DNA of 39,003 bases, from the NCBI GenBank assembly GCA_015061085.1, contig SUXG01000020.1:1-39003 (forward strand). The letters run 5' to 3'. This DNA comes from Bacteroidales bacterium (GTDB lineage: Bacteria > Bacteroidota > Bacteroidia > Bacteroidales > Muribaculaceae). The position numbers were made by a program, and so were the translations under genes. Below, in pieces: positions 23,757-32,201 of the stretch (position 1 is the first letter of the stretch; each line of letters begins with the position of its first letter). A model generated the notes under the pieces. It ran no database searches. It worked only from the letters and a program-made list of their open reading frames with translations, and was not told where the DNA came from.

Positions 23757-25229
23757 ATGGATACAGAAAAGAAACCAAAAAGACCACGTATTGGGGCCGG
23801 GGTTATGGCTCAACAATCGGAAAGCGTAGACTCAGAGATGCGCTATGAAAAGGTGAATTATCCTGGGGATGGAACTTATAACCAAGGAGAAAGAAACCAA
23901 CGTCCAAACTATGGGGGGTATCAGCCACGTCAGCAATATGGCTACAACAATCGTCAGGGTGGCTATAATAACCATCAAGGCGGTTACAACAATCGTTATA
24001 ACAATAATTATGGTCAGGGTAGCTATCAGCCACGTCAGTATAATGTAGCGCAAAATACTGAAGATGGTGTAAATAACATCTCTGACAATAATCAACAAGG
24101 ACAAGAAAACAACTATCAACCACGCCAAAACTATCAACCGCGTCAAGGTGGTTATCAACCACGTCAGGGTGGTTACAATAATCATCAAAACTATAACCCA
24201 AACAGACGCAATAATTATCAGCAAAGAGGTTATAATCAAGGTGGTGATATGATGGATGGCGGTTATCAACCACGTCAAGGCGGTTACAACAATCGTCAAG
24301 GTGGCTACAATAACAATCGTCAGGGTGGTTACAACAATAACCGTCAAGGTGGTTACAATAATAACCGTCAAGGAGGCTATCAACAAAATAATCGTAAGCA
24401 AAATAATCGCAAGCAAAATAATCGTGGTAACGGCTATCTTAATGTTCAAGGCAAGATGTTCACTCCACGTCCTAAACAAATCGATTATATACTCGAGGAT
24501 ATCGATCCAAGCGACGTAATGCGTTTGAATAAGTTTATGGCTAATGCGGGCGTTTGCTCTCGTCGTGAAGCTGATGAACACATCGCTGCAGGTCTTGTGA
24601 AAGTAAACGGAGAAGTAGTGACTGAGCTCGGAACAAAAATCAATCGTTCTGATGTCGTTGAATACAAGGATCAAGTGGTCACTCCGGAACGCAAATGCTA
24701 CATCTTGCTTAACAAACCAAAAGATTGTGTGACTACAAGCGACGATCCAAACGGACGTACAACTGTTCTCGACTTAATCAAGAACGCATGTCAAGAACGT
24801 GTTTATCCTGTCGGACGTCTTGACCGTAACACAACAGGTGTGTTGCTATTGACCAATGATGGTGATTTGGCTTCTAAGCTTACTCATCCTAAATATGTGA
24901 AGAAGAAAATTTATCACGTATGGACAGATAAAGACATCACAGAAGATCACATGCAGCAGATCGCTGACGGTATCGAGCTTGAAGACGGCGAAATCCATGC
25001 AGATGCAATCAGCTATGTGACTGAAAAAGATCGTAATCAAGCGGGCATCGAAATACACTCAGGTCGCAACCGTATTGTGCGCCGTATTTTCGAAGCGCTT
25101 GGTTATCGTGTGACTAAACTTGACCGCGTTTATTTCGCAGGCTTGACAAAGAAGAACCTACCAAGAGGTCGTTGGAGATATTTGACTCAAGAAGAAGTTA
25201 ATTTCTTGCGTAGAGGTTCGTTTGAATAA
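23757..25229 (+). CDS. RluB/RsuA-family pseudouridine synthase with long Q/N/G/Y/R-rich N-terminal tail
   Basis: 490 residues. Residues about 35-230 are low-complexity, built of RQGGYNN, YQPRQ and NNRKQ repeats; no such tail exists in E. coli RluB/RsuA. The catalytic part follows: an S4 RNA-binding domain at about 255-303 (MRLNKFMANAGVCSRREADEHI), then the synthase domain (CYILLNKPKDCVTT; VYPVGRLDRNTTGVLLLTNDGDL with catalytic Asp 356; SGRNRIVRRIFEALGYRVTKLDRV). Expected to make pseudouridine in 23S or 16S rRNA (RluB, RluE, RluF and RsuA are indistinguishable here), cytoplasmic, on ribosome precursors. The tail resembles RGG/prion-like RNA-binding disordered regions; this is comparison only. 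Followed by asnS after 68 bases. Confidence 0.9.
   Translation: MDTEKKPKRPRIGAGVMAQQSESVDSEMRYEKVNYPGDGTYNQGERNQRPNYGGYQPRQQYGYNNRQGGYNNHQGGYNNRYNNNYGQGSYQPRQYNVAQNTEDGVNNISDNNQQGQENNYQPRQNYQPRQGGYQPRQGGYNNHQNYNPNRRNNYQQRGYNQGGDMMDGGYQPRQGGYNNRQGGYNNNRQGGYNNNRQGGYNNNRQGGYQQNNRKQNNRKQNNRGNGYLNVQGKMFTPRPKQIDYILEDIDPSDVMRLNKFMANAGVCSRREADEHIAAGLVKVNGEVVTELGTKINRSDVVEYKDQVVTPERKCYILLNKPKDCVTTSDDPNGRTTVLDLIKNACQERVYPVGRLDRNTTGVLLLTNDGDLASKLTHPKYVKKKIYHVWTDKDITEDHMQQIADGIELEDGEIHADAISYVTEKDRNQAGIEIHSGRNRIVRRIFEALGYRVTKLDRVYFAGLTKKNLPRGRWRYLTQEEVNFLRRGSFE
24294..24389 (+). repeat. In-frame 24-bp tandem repeat in the synthase tail
   Basis: Four successive 24-bp units beginning CGTCAA/CGTCAG at 24294, 24318, 24342 and 24366, each encoding RQGGYNNN (the last degenerating to RQGGYQQN). 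Followed by three 15-bp units encoding QNNRK. Frame-preserving, so unit loss or gain changes only tail length. Confidence 0.9.
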
Positions 25230-25297
25230 GTAATAAATTTAAATTAATCATGTCGTGAGGAAATGATATAACATCCTTGCGATAAAATAATATTTTG

Positions 25298-26701
25298 ATG
25301 GAAAATTTAAAGAGAATCAGAATATCCGAACTTTTGACTTCAGGCGAACAGCTTGTCGGAACAAAAGTCGATGTGAAAGGTTGGGTGCGCACTCGTCGTG
25401 GCAACAAGAATGTGCAGTTTGTTGCATTAAACGATGGCTCTACTATCAAAAATGTGCAAATAGTGTTTGACCTCGCAACATTCACAGAAGAACAACTAAA
25501 GCCTATCACTACGGGCGCAAGTATCCACGTTCAAGGCGAACTTGTGGCTTCTCAAGGTAAAGGTCAAAGTGTTGAAGTATTGGCACAAGAATTGGAAATC
25601 TATGGCACAGCAAGTGTTGAGGATTATCCGTTGCAAAAGAAAGGTCACACTCTCGAATTTCTTCGTGAGAAAGCACATCTTCGTCCGCGTACAAACACTT
25701 TCGGTGCTGTATTGAGAATTCGTCATGCTTTGGCATTTGCTGTTCATAAATTTTTTAATGACAAAGGCTTCTACTATTTCCATACTCCACTTATCACAGC
25801 TTCTGACTGTGAAGGTGCAGGAGCTATGTTCCAGGTGACTACACTCGATGTGGAAAACCCTCCACGCACTGAGGACGGAAAAGTGGATTATGCACAAGAT
25901 TTCTTCGGAAAGCAAGCGAGCCTGACAGTATCAGGTCAACTTGAAGGTGAATTAGGTGCTACAGCATTAGGTTGTATCTACACTTTCGGCCCTACTTTCC
26001 GTGCAGAAAATTCAAACACACCTCGTCACCTCTCTGAGTTCTGGATGATCGAGCCGGAAATGTCTTTCTATGAGATTGCCGACAATATGGATCTTGCTGA
26101 GGAATTTATCAAATATTGTATCTCATACGCTCTTGAACATTGTGCTGATGATATCCAATTCCTCAACGATATGTTCGACAAAGAACTCATTGAACGTCTC
26201 CACTTCGTAATCAACAATGACTTCGTACGTCTAAGCTATACTGAAGGTATTAAGATACTTGAAGAAAGTGGCAAGAAATTCGAATTCCCTGTTTATTGGG
26301 GTGTCGATTTGGCTTCTGAGCACGAACGCTACTTGGTGGAACAACACTTCAAGAAGCCTGTAATCCTTACAGACTATCCGAAAGAAATCAAGGCATTCTA
26401 TATGAAACTTAACGACGACGGCAAGACTGTGCGTGCTATGGACGTGCTCTTCCCAAAGATTGGCGAAATCATTGGTGGTTCGCAACGTGAAGAAAGCTAC
26501 GATAAGCTTGTGGCTCGTATCGAGGAATTGAATATTCCTATGAAAGATATGTGGTGGTATCTTGATACTCGTCGTTTCGGTACTGTGCCTCACTCAGGCT
26601 TTGGTCTTGGTTTCGAACGTCTCATCCTCTTCGTAACCGGTATGCAAAATATTCGCGACGTGATCCCATTCCCACGTTATCCAAATAATTGCGAATTCTA
26701 A
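25298..26701 (+). CDS. asnS: Asparaginyl-tRNA synthetase
   Basis: 467 residues from ATG 25298 (a TTG one codon upstream is also in frame). Charges tRNA-Asn. N-terminal OB-fold anticodon-binding domain ([29 protein letters not shown]), then the class II core: motif 2 [29 protein letters not shown], an Asn-specific insertion in the middle, and motif 3 [29 protein letters not shown]. AsnRS is favoured over AspRS by the length (AspRS is about 590) and by [14 protein letters not shown]. Its gene follows the synthase by 68 bases, likely on the same transcript, with a terminator right after. Confidence 0.97.
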   Translation: MENLKRIRISELLTSGEQLVGTKVDVKGWVRTRRGNKNVQFVALNDGSTIKNVQIVFDLATFTEEQLKPITTGASIHVQGELVASQGKGQSVEVLAQELEIYGTASVEDYPLQKKGHTLEFLREKAHLRPRTNTFGAVLRIRHALAFAVHKFFNDKGFYYFHTPLITASDCEGAGAMFQVTTLDVENPPRTEDGKVDYAQDFFGKQASLTVSGQLEGELGATALGCIYTFGPTFRAENSNTPRHLSEFWMIEPEMSFYEIADNMDLAEEFIKYCISYALEHCADDIQFLNDMFDKELIERLHFVINNDFVRLSYTEGIKILEESGKKFEFPVYWGVDLASEHERYLVEQHFKKPVILTDYPKEIKAFYMKLNDDGKTVRAMDVLFPKIGEIIGGSQREESYDKLVARIEELNIPMKDMWWYLDTRRFGTVPHSGFGLGFERLILFVTGMQNIRDVIPFPRYPNNCEF

Positions 26702-26724
26702 AATTAATCTATACAAAAAATAAG

Positions 26725-26763
26725 AAAAGTCGGGTAATCGAGCGATTCGTTATCCGACTTTTT
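26725..26763 (+). terminator. Terminator after asnS
   Basis: AAAAGTCGGGTAA (26725-26737) pairs with TTATCCGACTTTT (26750-26762) with one G-U pair, ending in a T-run. It lies 24 nt past the asnS stop and ends only 17 nt before the next gene. Confidence 0.85.
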
Positions 26764-26779
26764 CAATAAACAAAATAGT

Positions 26780-27691
26780 ATGCAAAAATCGAGTAATATA
26801 TGGTATCATCTCCTTGCAGTGTTGACGGTGAGCATTTGGGGGACAACATACGTCTCAACGTCAATACTATTGCATGGTGGAATGAATGCTGATGAGCAAG
26901 GCTTGAGTCCATTGCAAATTTATACGTTAAGAAGCATTATAGCATACGTCGGACTGTTGATTGTGTGTCATAAGCAACTCAAGTCGGAAAATTGGCGCGA
27001 TGAACTTTTGTTTATTGTGCTTGGATTGACAGGGGGCACAATCTACTATCTTTGCGAAAATACAGCGGTAGGACTGACTGAGGTCTCCAATGTGTCGCTT
27101 ATTGTGGCTTCGATCCCTGTGGCTACAATGTTTCTCTCGGCAGCAATTTATAAGACGCGTTTGAAATCGACAATGATTGTCGGTGCGTTTTTGGCATTAA
27201 CAGGTATTGCATGCGTGATATTTGCCGATGGTGCTAAGTGGGGTGGTGGTCTGCAGTCGTTTTTAGGTGACTTATTGGCTTTTGGTGCAGTCGTATCGTG
27301 GTCAATCTATAGTATTATAATTCCGAAACTGTTGTCTCGCTACACGACGCTCTTTATTACTCGCAAAGTCTTTTTTTACGGCATGTGCTCGGTGTTGATT
27401 GTGCTTGCTGTAAGTGATTTGCCATTGTTGCCGATAGAAGTGCTTTCGCGACCTTTAGTATTGACTAACCTGCTATATCTTGGCCTTATAGCATCTTTGT
27501 TTTGCTTTTGGGCTTTTAATATAGTGATGGGCAGATTGGGTGTGGTCGTTACAAATAATTATGGCTATCTGACGCCGGTCGTGACTTTTGTTTCTGCAAT
27601 CGTTGTGCTCGGTGATAAATTCACTGTTATTGGTGCTATCGGTGTTGTTGTTACACTCGTAGGACTTTATATTGCCCAACGGACAAAGTAG
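26780..27691 (+). CDS. EamA/DMT-family transporter
   Basis: 303 residues with about ten hydrophobic helices in two EamA halves. WYHLLAVLTVSIWGTTYVSTSILL is the first helix; GLTGGTIYYLCENTAVGLTEVSNVSLIVASIPVATMFLSA holds the hallmark E-x-A-x-x-x-x-x-x-x-S-x-[AS] segment; LLAFGAVVSWSIYSIIIPKLLSRY starts the second half; NYGYLTPVVTFVSAIVVLGDKFTVIGAIGVVVTLVGLYIAQR ends it. Inner-membrane exporter, substrate unknown. It is not closely related to the other EamA gene at 6924 by eye. It starts 17 nt after the asnS terminator and is followed by a 154-nt gap with no visible signal before the MFS gene. Confidence 0.88.
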   Translation: MQKSSNIWYHLLAVLTVSIWGTTYVSTSILLHGGMNADEQGLSPLQIYTLRSIIAYVGLLIVCHKQLKSENWRDELLFIVLGLTGGTIYYLCENTAVGLTEVSNVSLIVASIPVATMFLSAAIYKTRLKSTMIVGAFLALTGIACVIFADGAKWGGGLQSFLGDLLAFGAVVSWSIYSIIIPKLLSRYTTLFITRKVFFYGMCSVLIVLAVSDLPLLPIEVLSRPLVLTNLLYLGLIASLFCFWAFNIVMGRLGVVVTNNYGYLTPVVTFVSAIVVLGDKFTVIGAIGVVVTLVGLYIAQRTK

Positions 27692-27845
27692 CGTAAACTT
27701 TATGGCTCGAAATAAGTTATAGGAACAAGTATTTGGGAATATAAAGGAAGATCTCAATATAATAAGTATTAACTAAATTCGTGAATTAATAGAAGTCTAT
27801 CCGACGGTGTCTGAATTTGTTTTGTTAAGATAAAAAATTGCAAAA

Positions 27846-29021
27846 ATGGAAACAAAACTTTGGAATCGCAATTTTATTTTAGCGTGCATCGGCAACTTTC
27901 TGATGTTCTTTTCGTTCTATCTCCTTGTGCCTATTTTGCCTATATACCTCGATGAAGTCTTTTTTGCATCGAAGTCGGCAATAGGGGCAATTTTGTCGTT
28001 GTATGCACTGACAGCTCTATTGATACGTCCTTTCAGTGGATTTATAGTAGATAGTTTTTCGCGTAAAACAGTGTTGATGGTATGTTATTTCGGCTTCTTT
28101 ACTTTTTTTGCCGGATATATAGCTGCCGGGACCTTATTGTTGTTTACTATCGTCAGAAGTCTGCATGGATTTACATTCGGCGCTGTGTCGGTCGCGAGTA
28201 CGACAATGGCTATTGATGTAATGCCTGCCGCGAAAAGAGGTAGTGGAATTGCCTACTATGGCGTTGCCAACAATCTCGCTATGTGCATCGGTCCGATGTC
28301 AACAATGTATTTACATCAGCACAATACGTCTTACGATATGATATTTCTGATTGCATTGTTGGCTTGTGGTCTTGGCTTTGTCGCAGTATCGTTTATCAAA
28401 GCACCTCAGAAAGAACAGCAAAAAAACAAATTGCCGTTATCGTTAGATCGCTTTTGGCTGAAAAAGGCATGGATCGAAAGTTTTAATCTTATTTTTATAT
28501 CGTTCTCATACGGTTTGCTTACGACTTATCTTGCTATCTATGGGAAAGAAGAACTTGGCATCGAAAGCGGTTCCGGAACATTCTTTTTGCTCTTTGCCGT
28601 CGGGATCATAATTTCACGACTTGCTGCGTCGCATTGGATTAATAGGGGATATGTCGCAGTGAATATCACTATTGGAACAATAATTTTAACAATAGGCTAT
28701 TCGATATTTACTATCTGCACATCGCCGGCAGGCTACTATTCGTCAGCTTTGATTATCGGGCTTGGACAAGGCATGTTTCTACCTGCGTGTCAGACTATTT
28801 TTATTAATCTTGCACCCAATTCGCAGCGAGGGACAGCTAATTCTACTTACCTCACATCGTGGGATATCGGTGCCGGTATCGGCATAACAGCCGGGGGAAC
28901 CATTGTCGATTACTTTGGCTACACAGCAGCTTTCGGCTCTGCTGCAATTTCCGTAGTTATCGGTTTGCTGCTCTTTACTCTTTTTACTGCTCGTCATTTC
29001 AGAAAACACCGTTTAAGATAA
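27846..29021 (+). CDS. MFS transporter (DHA1-type efflux or sugar-like)
   Basis: 391 residues, about twelve hydrophobic helices. Starts WNRNFILACIGNFLMFFSFYLLVPILPIYLDEV and carries the loop 2-3 motif RPFSGFIVDSFSRKTVLMV (G-x-x-x-D-x-x-x-R-[RK] family motif A) and LHGFTFGAVSVASTTMAIDVMPAAKRGSGIAYYGV in loops 4-5, typical of DHA1 drug/H+ antiporters such as AraJ/YfcJ-like proteins. The second half has GLGQGMFLPACQTIFINLAPNSQRGTANSTYLTSWDIGAGIG. Inner-membrane transporter; substrate not assignable. Neighbours do not point to a pathway. Confidence 0.9.
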   Translation: METKLWNRNFILACIGNFLMFFSFYLLVPILPIYLDEVFFASKSAIGAILSLYALTALLIRPFSGFIVDSFSRKTVLMVCYFGFFTFFAGYIAAGTLLLFTIVRSLHGFTFGAVSVASTTMAIDVMPAAKRGSGIAYYGVANNLAMCIGPMSTMYLHQHNTSYDMIFLIALLACGLGFVAVSFIKAPQKEQQKNKLPLSLDRFWLKKAWIESFNLIFISFSYGLLTTYLAIYGKEELGIESGSGTFFLLFAVGIIISRLAASHWINRGYVAVNITIGTIILTIGYSIFTICTSPAGYYSSALIIGLGQGMFLPACQTIFINLAPNSQRGTANSTYLTSWDIGAGIGITAGGTIVDYFGYTAAFGSAAISVVIGLLLFTLFTARHFRKHRLR

Positions 29022-29057
29022 TATTGAGGCAGACTGCTGTATATCCTCAAAAAGTTG

Positions 29058-29065
29058 TAACTTTG
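29058..29065 (+). promoter_or_regulatory. -7 box upstream of nudC
   Basis: TAACTTTG is an exact -7 box 26 bases above ATG 29091; no convincing -33 TTTG is found at 19-20 nt upstream. Confidence 0.4.
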
Positions 29066-29090
29066 CCATCGATTTATAATTGGATTTTTT

Positions 29091-29837
29091 ATGAATAGAT
29101 GGGTATTGTTTTGCGACGGCAGATTGATTGTCGAGCATGAAGGAGATCAATATAGATTACCTGTATCGGAGGATGCTCCAATCTCAATTGAGGGAGAGAT
29201 ATTCAAATTAGGAGAGGATTGTATTGCAGGCTTTGTTGATAGTGAGGCTATATTGCCACCGAATTTTGAGCCGTTGGATTTGCGAGCGTCATACGCTTGT
29301 ATCGCAGAAGAGGAATATATCCTTGCCGGTAAAGGTTGGGAATTATTGTTTTGGGATAGTCATACTCGTTTTTGTGGCGATTGTGGCAGCAAGATGCGTC
29401 GTCACTCTGTAATCAGTAAAATATGTAGTCGTTGTGGCAGAGAGATTTTTCCACAATTGTCGCCGGCTGTACTTGTCCTGGTCAGTAAAGGAGAGGAAGC
29501 GCTACTTGTTCATGCACGCAATTTTAAACGCCCTTTTTATGGACTTGTGGCAGGTTTTGTCGAGACAGGAGAAAGTCTTGAAGAGTGTGTCGCTCGCGAA
29601 GTTATGGAGGAGACCAATTTGCGAGTAAAAAATATCAAATATTTCGGCTCGCAGGCATGGCCTTACCCTGCTAATCTTATGATTGGTTTTACTGCCGAAT
29701 ACGAAAGTGGTGAAATCAAATTTGCAGATCATGAGTTGTCAGACGGGGGATTTTTCAGTAGAGATAATCATCCGTCTATCCCGACTCCTCCAAGTCTGGC
29801 TCGGACAATGATTGACAGCTGGCTGAATGAAAAATAG
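29091..29837 (+). CDS. nudC: NAD(+) diphosphatase / NADH pyrophosphatase (NudC-like)
   Basis: 248 residues. Hydrolyses NAD(H) to NMN(H) and AMP, or decaps NAD-capped RNA. Zinc-ribbon cysteines 95, 98, 112 and 115 (FCGDCGS ... ICSRCGREIFPQLSPAVLVLV), then Nudix box G155-L177 (GFVETGESLEECVAREVMEETNL) and the NADH-pyrophosphatase signature SQAWPYPANLM at 187-197, where the family normally has S-Q-P-W-P-F-P-x-S. In the Nudix box the usual E-E-x-G ends E-E-T-N, an Asn for the Gly; catalytic Glu and Arg (R169-E170 ... E173-E174) are intact. The N-terminal region is shorter than in E. coli, typical of the Bacteroidetes form. Confidence 0.9.
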   Translation: MNRWVLFCDGRLIVEHEGDQYRLPVSEDAPISIEGEIFKLGEDCIAGFVDSEAILPPNFEPLDLRASYACIAEEEYILAGKGWELLFWDSHTRFCGDCGSKMRRHSVISKICSRCGREIFPQLSPAVLVLVSKGEEALLVHARNFKRPFYGLVAGFVETGESLEECVAREVMEETNLRVKNIKYFGSQAWPYPANLMIGFTAEYESGEIKFADHELSDGGFFSRDNHPSIPTPPSLARTMIDSWLNEK

Positions 29838-29897
29838 TGTTTCAGAGATAGTGTGTTATATAATACATAGCATTTAAGGGTATAGTATAGTATAAAA

Positions 29898-29932
29898 GAA
29901 CGATGTAAAAGCGTGTTGCTCTTACATCGTTC
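29898..29932. terminator. Bidirectional terminator between nudC and gltX
   Basis: GAACGATGTAA (29898-29908) pairs perfectly with TTACATCGTTC (29922-29932) around a 13-nt loop, between two convergent genes. Confidence 0.75.
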
Positions 29933-29957
29933 GTGTGATAATTGGCAGGGTATTATA

Positions 29958-31478
29958 TTACTTATTGATTGTGTCGATAGCACGACGAACGCGTGCTATT
30001 ACTTCTGATTTAGGCATAAGCTCTGTAATGTCAAACATGTGAGGACCACGACATGCTCCGACTACAGCCAAACGGAATGCGTTCATTACAGCTCCAAGGT
30101 GGTATTCTTTTGAAGCAATCCAGTCCATTACTATCTTTTCTGCATTTGCAGAAGTCATGTCGTCGATGCCTTCGATGACTGTAATGAGTTCTTCCATGAG
30201 GGCAGGTGTGTCCTCTTTCCAACGCTTTTTGACGTCCTTTTCGGCGTATTCTGTAGGTGCTTTGAAGAAGAAGTCGCCCTGTTCCCAAAGATCGCGCACG
30301 AAGTTGATGCGTCCTTTGACCATGCCGACGGCTTTTGCAACGTAGTTTATATCAACATCTGCATAGCCTTGCTCTGCAAGTACCGGCATGAAGAGTTGGG
30401 CTAAATCCATATCGTCCATCTTGATGAGGTATTCATGATTGAACCAAATACCTTTTTGATAGTCGAATTTTGCTCCACTCTTAGAGCAGTGTGCAAATGA
30501 GAATTTAGCGATAAGTTCATCCATCGACATCATTTCAGTGTCGTCGCCAGGATTCCAGCCAAGAAGGGCAAGGAAATTGACTACAGCTTCAGGAAGGTAT
30601 CCTTTTTCGCGATAACCACTTGAAATTTCGCCTGATTTAGGGTCATGCCATTCGAGTGGAAATACAGGGAAACCGAGTTTGTCGCCGTCGCGTTTGCTTA
30701 GTTTGCCGTTTCCGACAGGCTTTAGTAATAACGGCAGATGTACGAATTGAGGCATAGTATCTTCCCAGCCAAGGGCTTTATAAAGCAACACATGGAGAGG
30801 TGCTGAAGGCAACCATTCTTCGCCACGAATTACATGGGAGACTTCCATTAGGTGGTCATCTACGATGTTTGCCATGTGATATGTCGGTAGATTGTCGGCA
30901 CTCTTATATAGTACTTTGTCATCAAGGATTGATGAATTGATGATGACTTCACCACGAATAAGGTCATTGACCACAATGTCCTGATTTGGCTCTATAAGGA
31001 AGCGAACGACGTATTGTGCACCTGATTCGATTAACGCATTCACTTCATCGGCAGGCATTACCAATGAGTTGCGCATTGAGTTGCGAGTCGATGCGTCGTA
31101 TTGGAAGTTTGGATGTGTTTCGCGAGCAGCATTCAATTCTTCAGGCGTGTCGAAAGCGATGTATGCTTTGCCGTCGTTAAGCAATTGATCGACATATTGC
31201 TTGTAGATTTCTCTACGTTCGCTTTGTTTGTATGGTCCATAATTTCCTCCTTCGCGAACGCCCTCATCGATGCCGATGCCGAGCCAATTAAGCGACTCGT
31301 TGATGTATTCTTCTGCACCCGGCACAAAACGTTGACTGTCGGTGTCTTCGATGCGAAGAATCATCGAGCCTCCGTTTTGACGTGCAAAAAGGTAGTTGTA
31401 TAATGCTGTACGAACACCACCGATATGAAGTGGTCCTGTCGGAGAGGGAGCAAATCTTACTCTGACTTTTCTTTCCAT
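29958..31478 (-). CDS. gltX: Glutamyl-tRNA synthetase
   Basis: 506 residues, class I. The HIGH-type signature is [21 protein letters not shown] at 13-33 and the KMSKS-like one [15 protein letters not shown] at about 262-275. IEDTDSQRF, the discriminating RIEDTD, and the zinc-free central region with RVRGEE-type [16 protein letters not shown] are typical of GluRS. It has no second KMSKS-containing C-terminal extension of GlnRS type. It is the last gene of a three-gene set after the helicase and DUF3256 genes, 27 bases below DUF3256. Confidence 0.97.
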   Translation of the reverse strand: MERKVRVRFAPSPTGPLHIGGVRTALYNYLFARQNGGSMILRIEDTDSQRFVPGAEEYINESLNWLGIGIDEGVREGGNYGPYKQSERREIYKQYVDQLLNDGKAYIAFDTPEELNAARETHPNFQYDASTRNSMRNSLVMPADEVNALIESGAQYVVRFLIEPNQDIVVNDLIRGEVIINSSILDDKVLYKSADNLPTYHMANIVDDHLMEVSHVIRGEEWLPSAPLHVLLYKALGWEDTMPQFVHLPLLLKPVGNGKLSKRDGDKLGFPVFPLEWHDPKSGEISSGYREKGYLPEAVVNFLALLGWNPGDDTEMMSMDELIAKFSFAHCSKSGAKFDYQKGIWFNHEYLIKMDDMDLAQLFMPVLAEQGYADVDINYVAKAVGMVKGRINFVRDLWEQGDFFFKAPTEYAEKDVKKRWKEDTPALMEELITVIEGIDDMTSANAEKIVMDWIASKEYHLGAVMNAFRLAVVGACRGPHMFDITELMPKSEVIARVRRAIDTINK

Positions 31479-31505
31479 AATTCGTTAGATTATTTTAAAT
31501 TTGTA

Positions 31506-32201
31506 TTATTGTTTGCGTTTTATGTATTTTTTGCCATTCCAGTCATAAACCAGACTGTCGAGCATGAATAATTTGATGATGTTGTAATCATCTTGATTGA
31601 TGTGCTTATCGATTGTGAGATAAGCTCGCAGACTATTGTCTGAAGCATTGAGTCGATACTCAATGGTGCAAAATCCAACCATTTGTTCTATCTCTTTCAT
31701 CGTGGTCAGGCTGCCTCTCGGAATTGAGAAGAAGTCTTTCAATTGTGGGGATTTGAAAAATTTTTCAGACTTTAACTCTTGAGCGTATTCATCGATGAAT
31801 GAAATCTTGCTGTCTGCTGCTTCTCCGTAGATGGTGTAAACGACTGTCGCAATTTGTTGCTCTTTGAAAGGGAGCATTTTTATTTCCATTGTGCTGACAT
31901 CAGTCACTTGCACTTTTAGATATTCGTCGGTCAAATCAATCAGATGAGAGGTGCCGCCAAGGTTGTTGGTCACGTTGTGGATGCTATCGGCTTGAAGATA
32001 ATAATCAGTCATGTCTCGGCGTAGTCTTGAGGGAATCAACTCAAGTATTTGCTTAGGCAATGAGCAGAAAATTTCGGTGGCATTTTGTGCCACAAAGACA
32101 GAGTCCGGCGTTTCCTGCGACAAATCGTCTGAATTTGATGCAGCCGTAGGCAGACCGATACACATTAGTATCAACGATAATATTACGTTATTTATTCTCA
32201 T
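31506..32201 (-). CDS. DUF3256 family protein
   Basis: 231 residues with a signal peptide (about 20 hydrophobic residues, VILSLILMCIGLPTAASN). The block FCSLPKQILELIPSRLRRDMTDYYL, then LIDLTDEYLKVQVTDVSTMEIKML, is the DUF3256 pattern; IYGEAADSKISFIDEY and LFMLDSLVYDWNGKKYIKRK complete it. Bacteroidales-restricted periplasmic protein of unknown function, found commonly next to gltX. The ATG at 32201 shares its A with the helicase stop codon (TGATG), so translation is coupled; a GTG at 32204 is the codon before it. Confidence 0.85.
   Translation of the reverse strand: MRINNVILSLILMCIGLPTAASNSDDLSQETPDSVFVAQNATEIFCSLPKQILELIPSRLRRDMTDYYLQADSIHNVTNNLGGTSHLIDLTDEYLKVQVTDVSTMEIKMLPFKEQQIATVVYTIYGEAADSKISFIDEYAQELKSEKFFKSPQLKDFFSIPRGSLTTMKEIEQMVGFCTIEYRLNASDNSLRAYLTIDKHINQDDYNIIKLFMLDSLVYDWNGKKYIKRKQ

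Noticed and set aside
23803..24674. Long minus-strand open frames opposite the pseudouridine synthase
   Set aside because: They arise from the repetitive GGTTAC/CAATAA codons of the Q/N/G-rich tail and give Val/Ile/Thr repeats with no domain.
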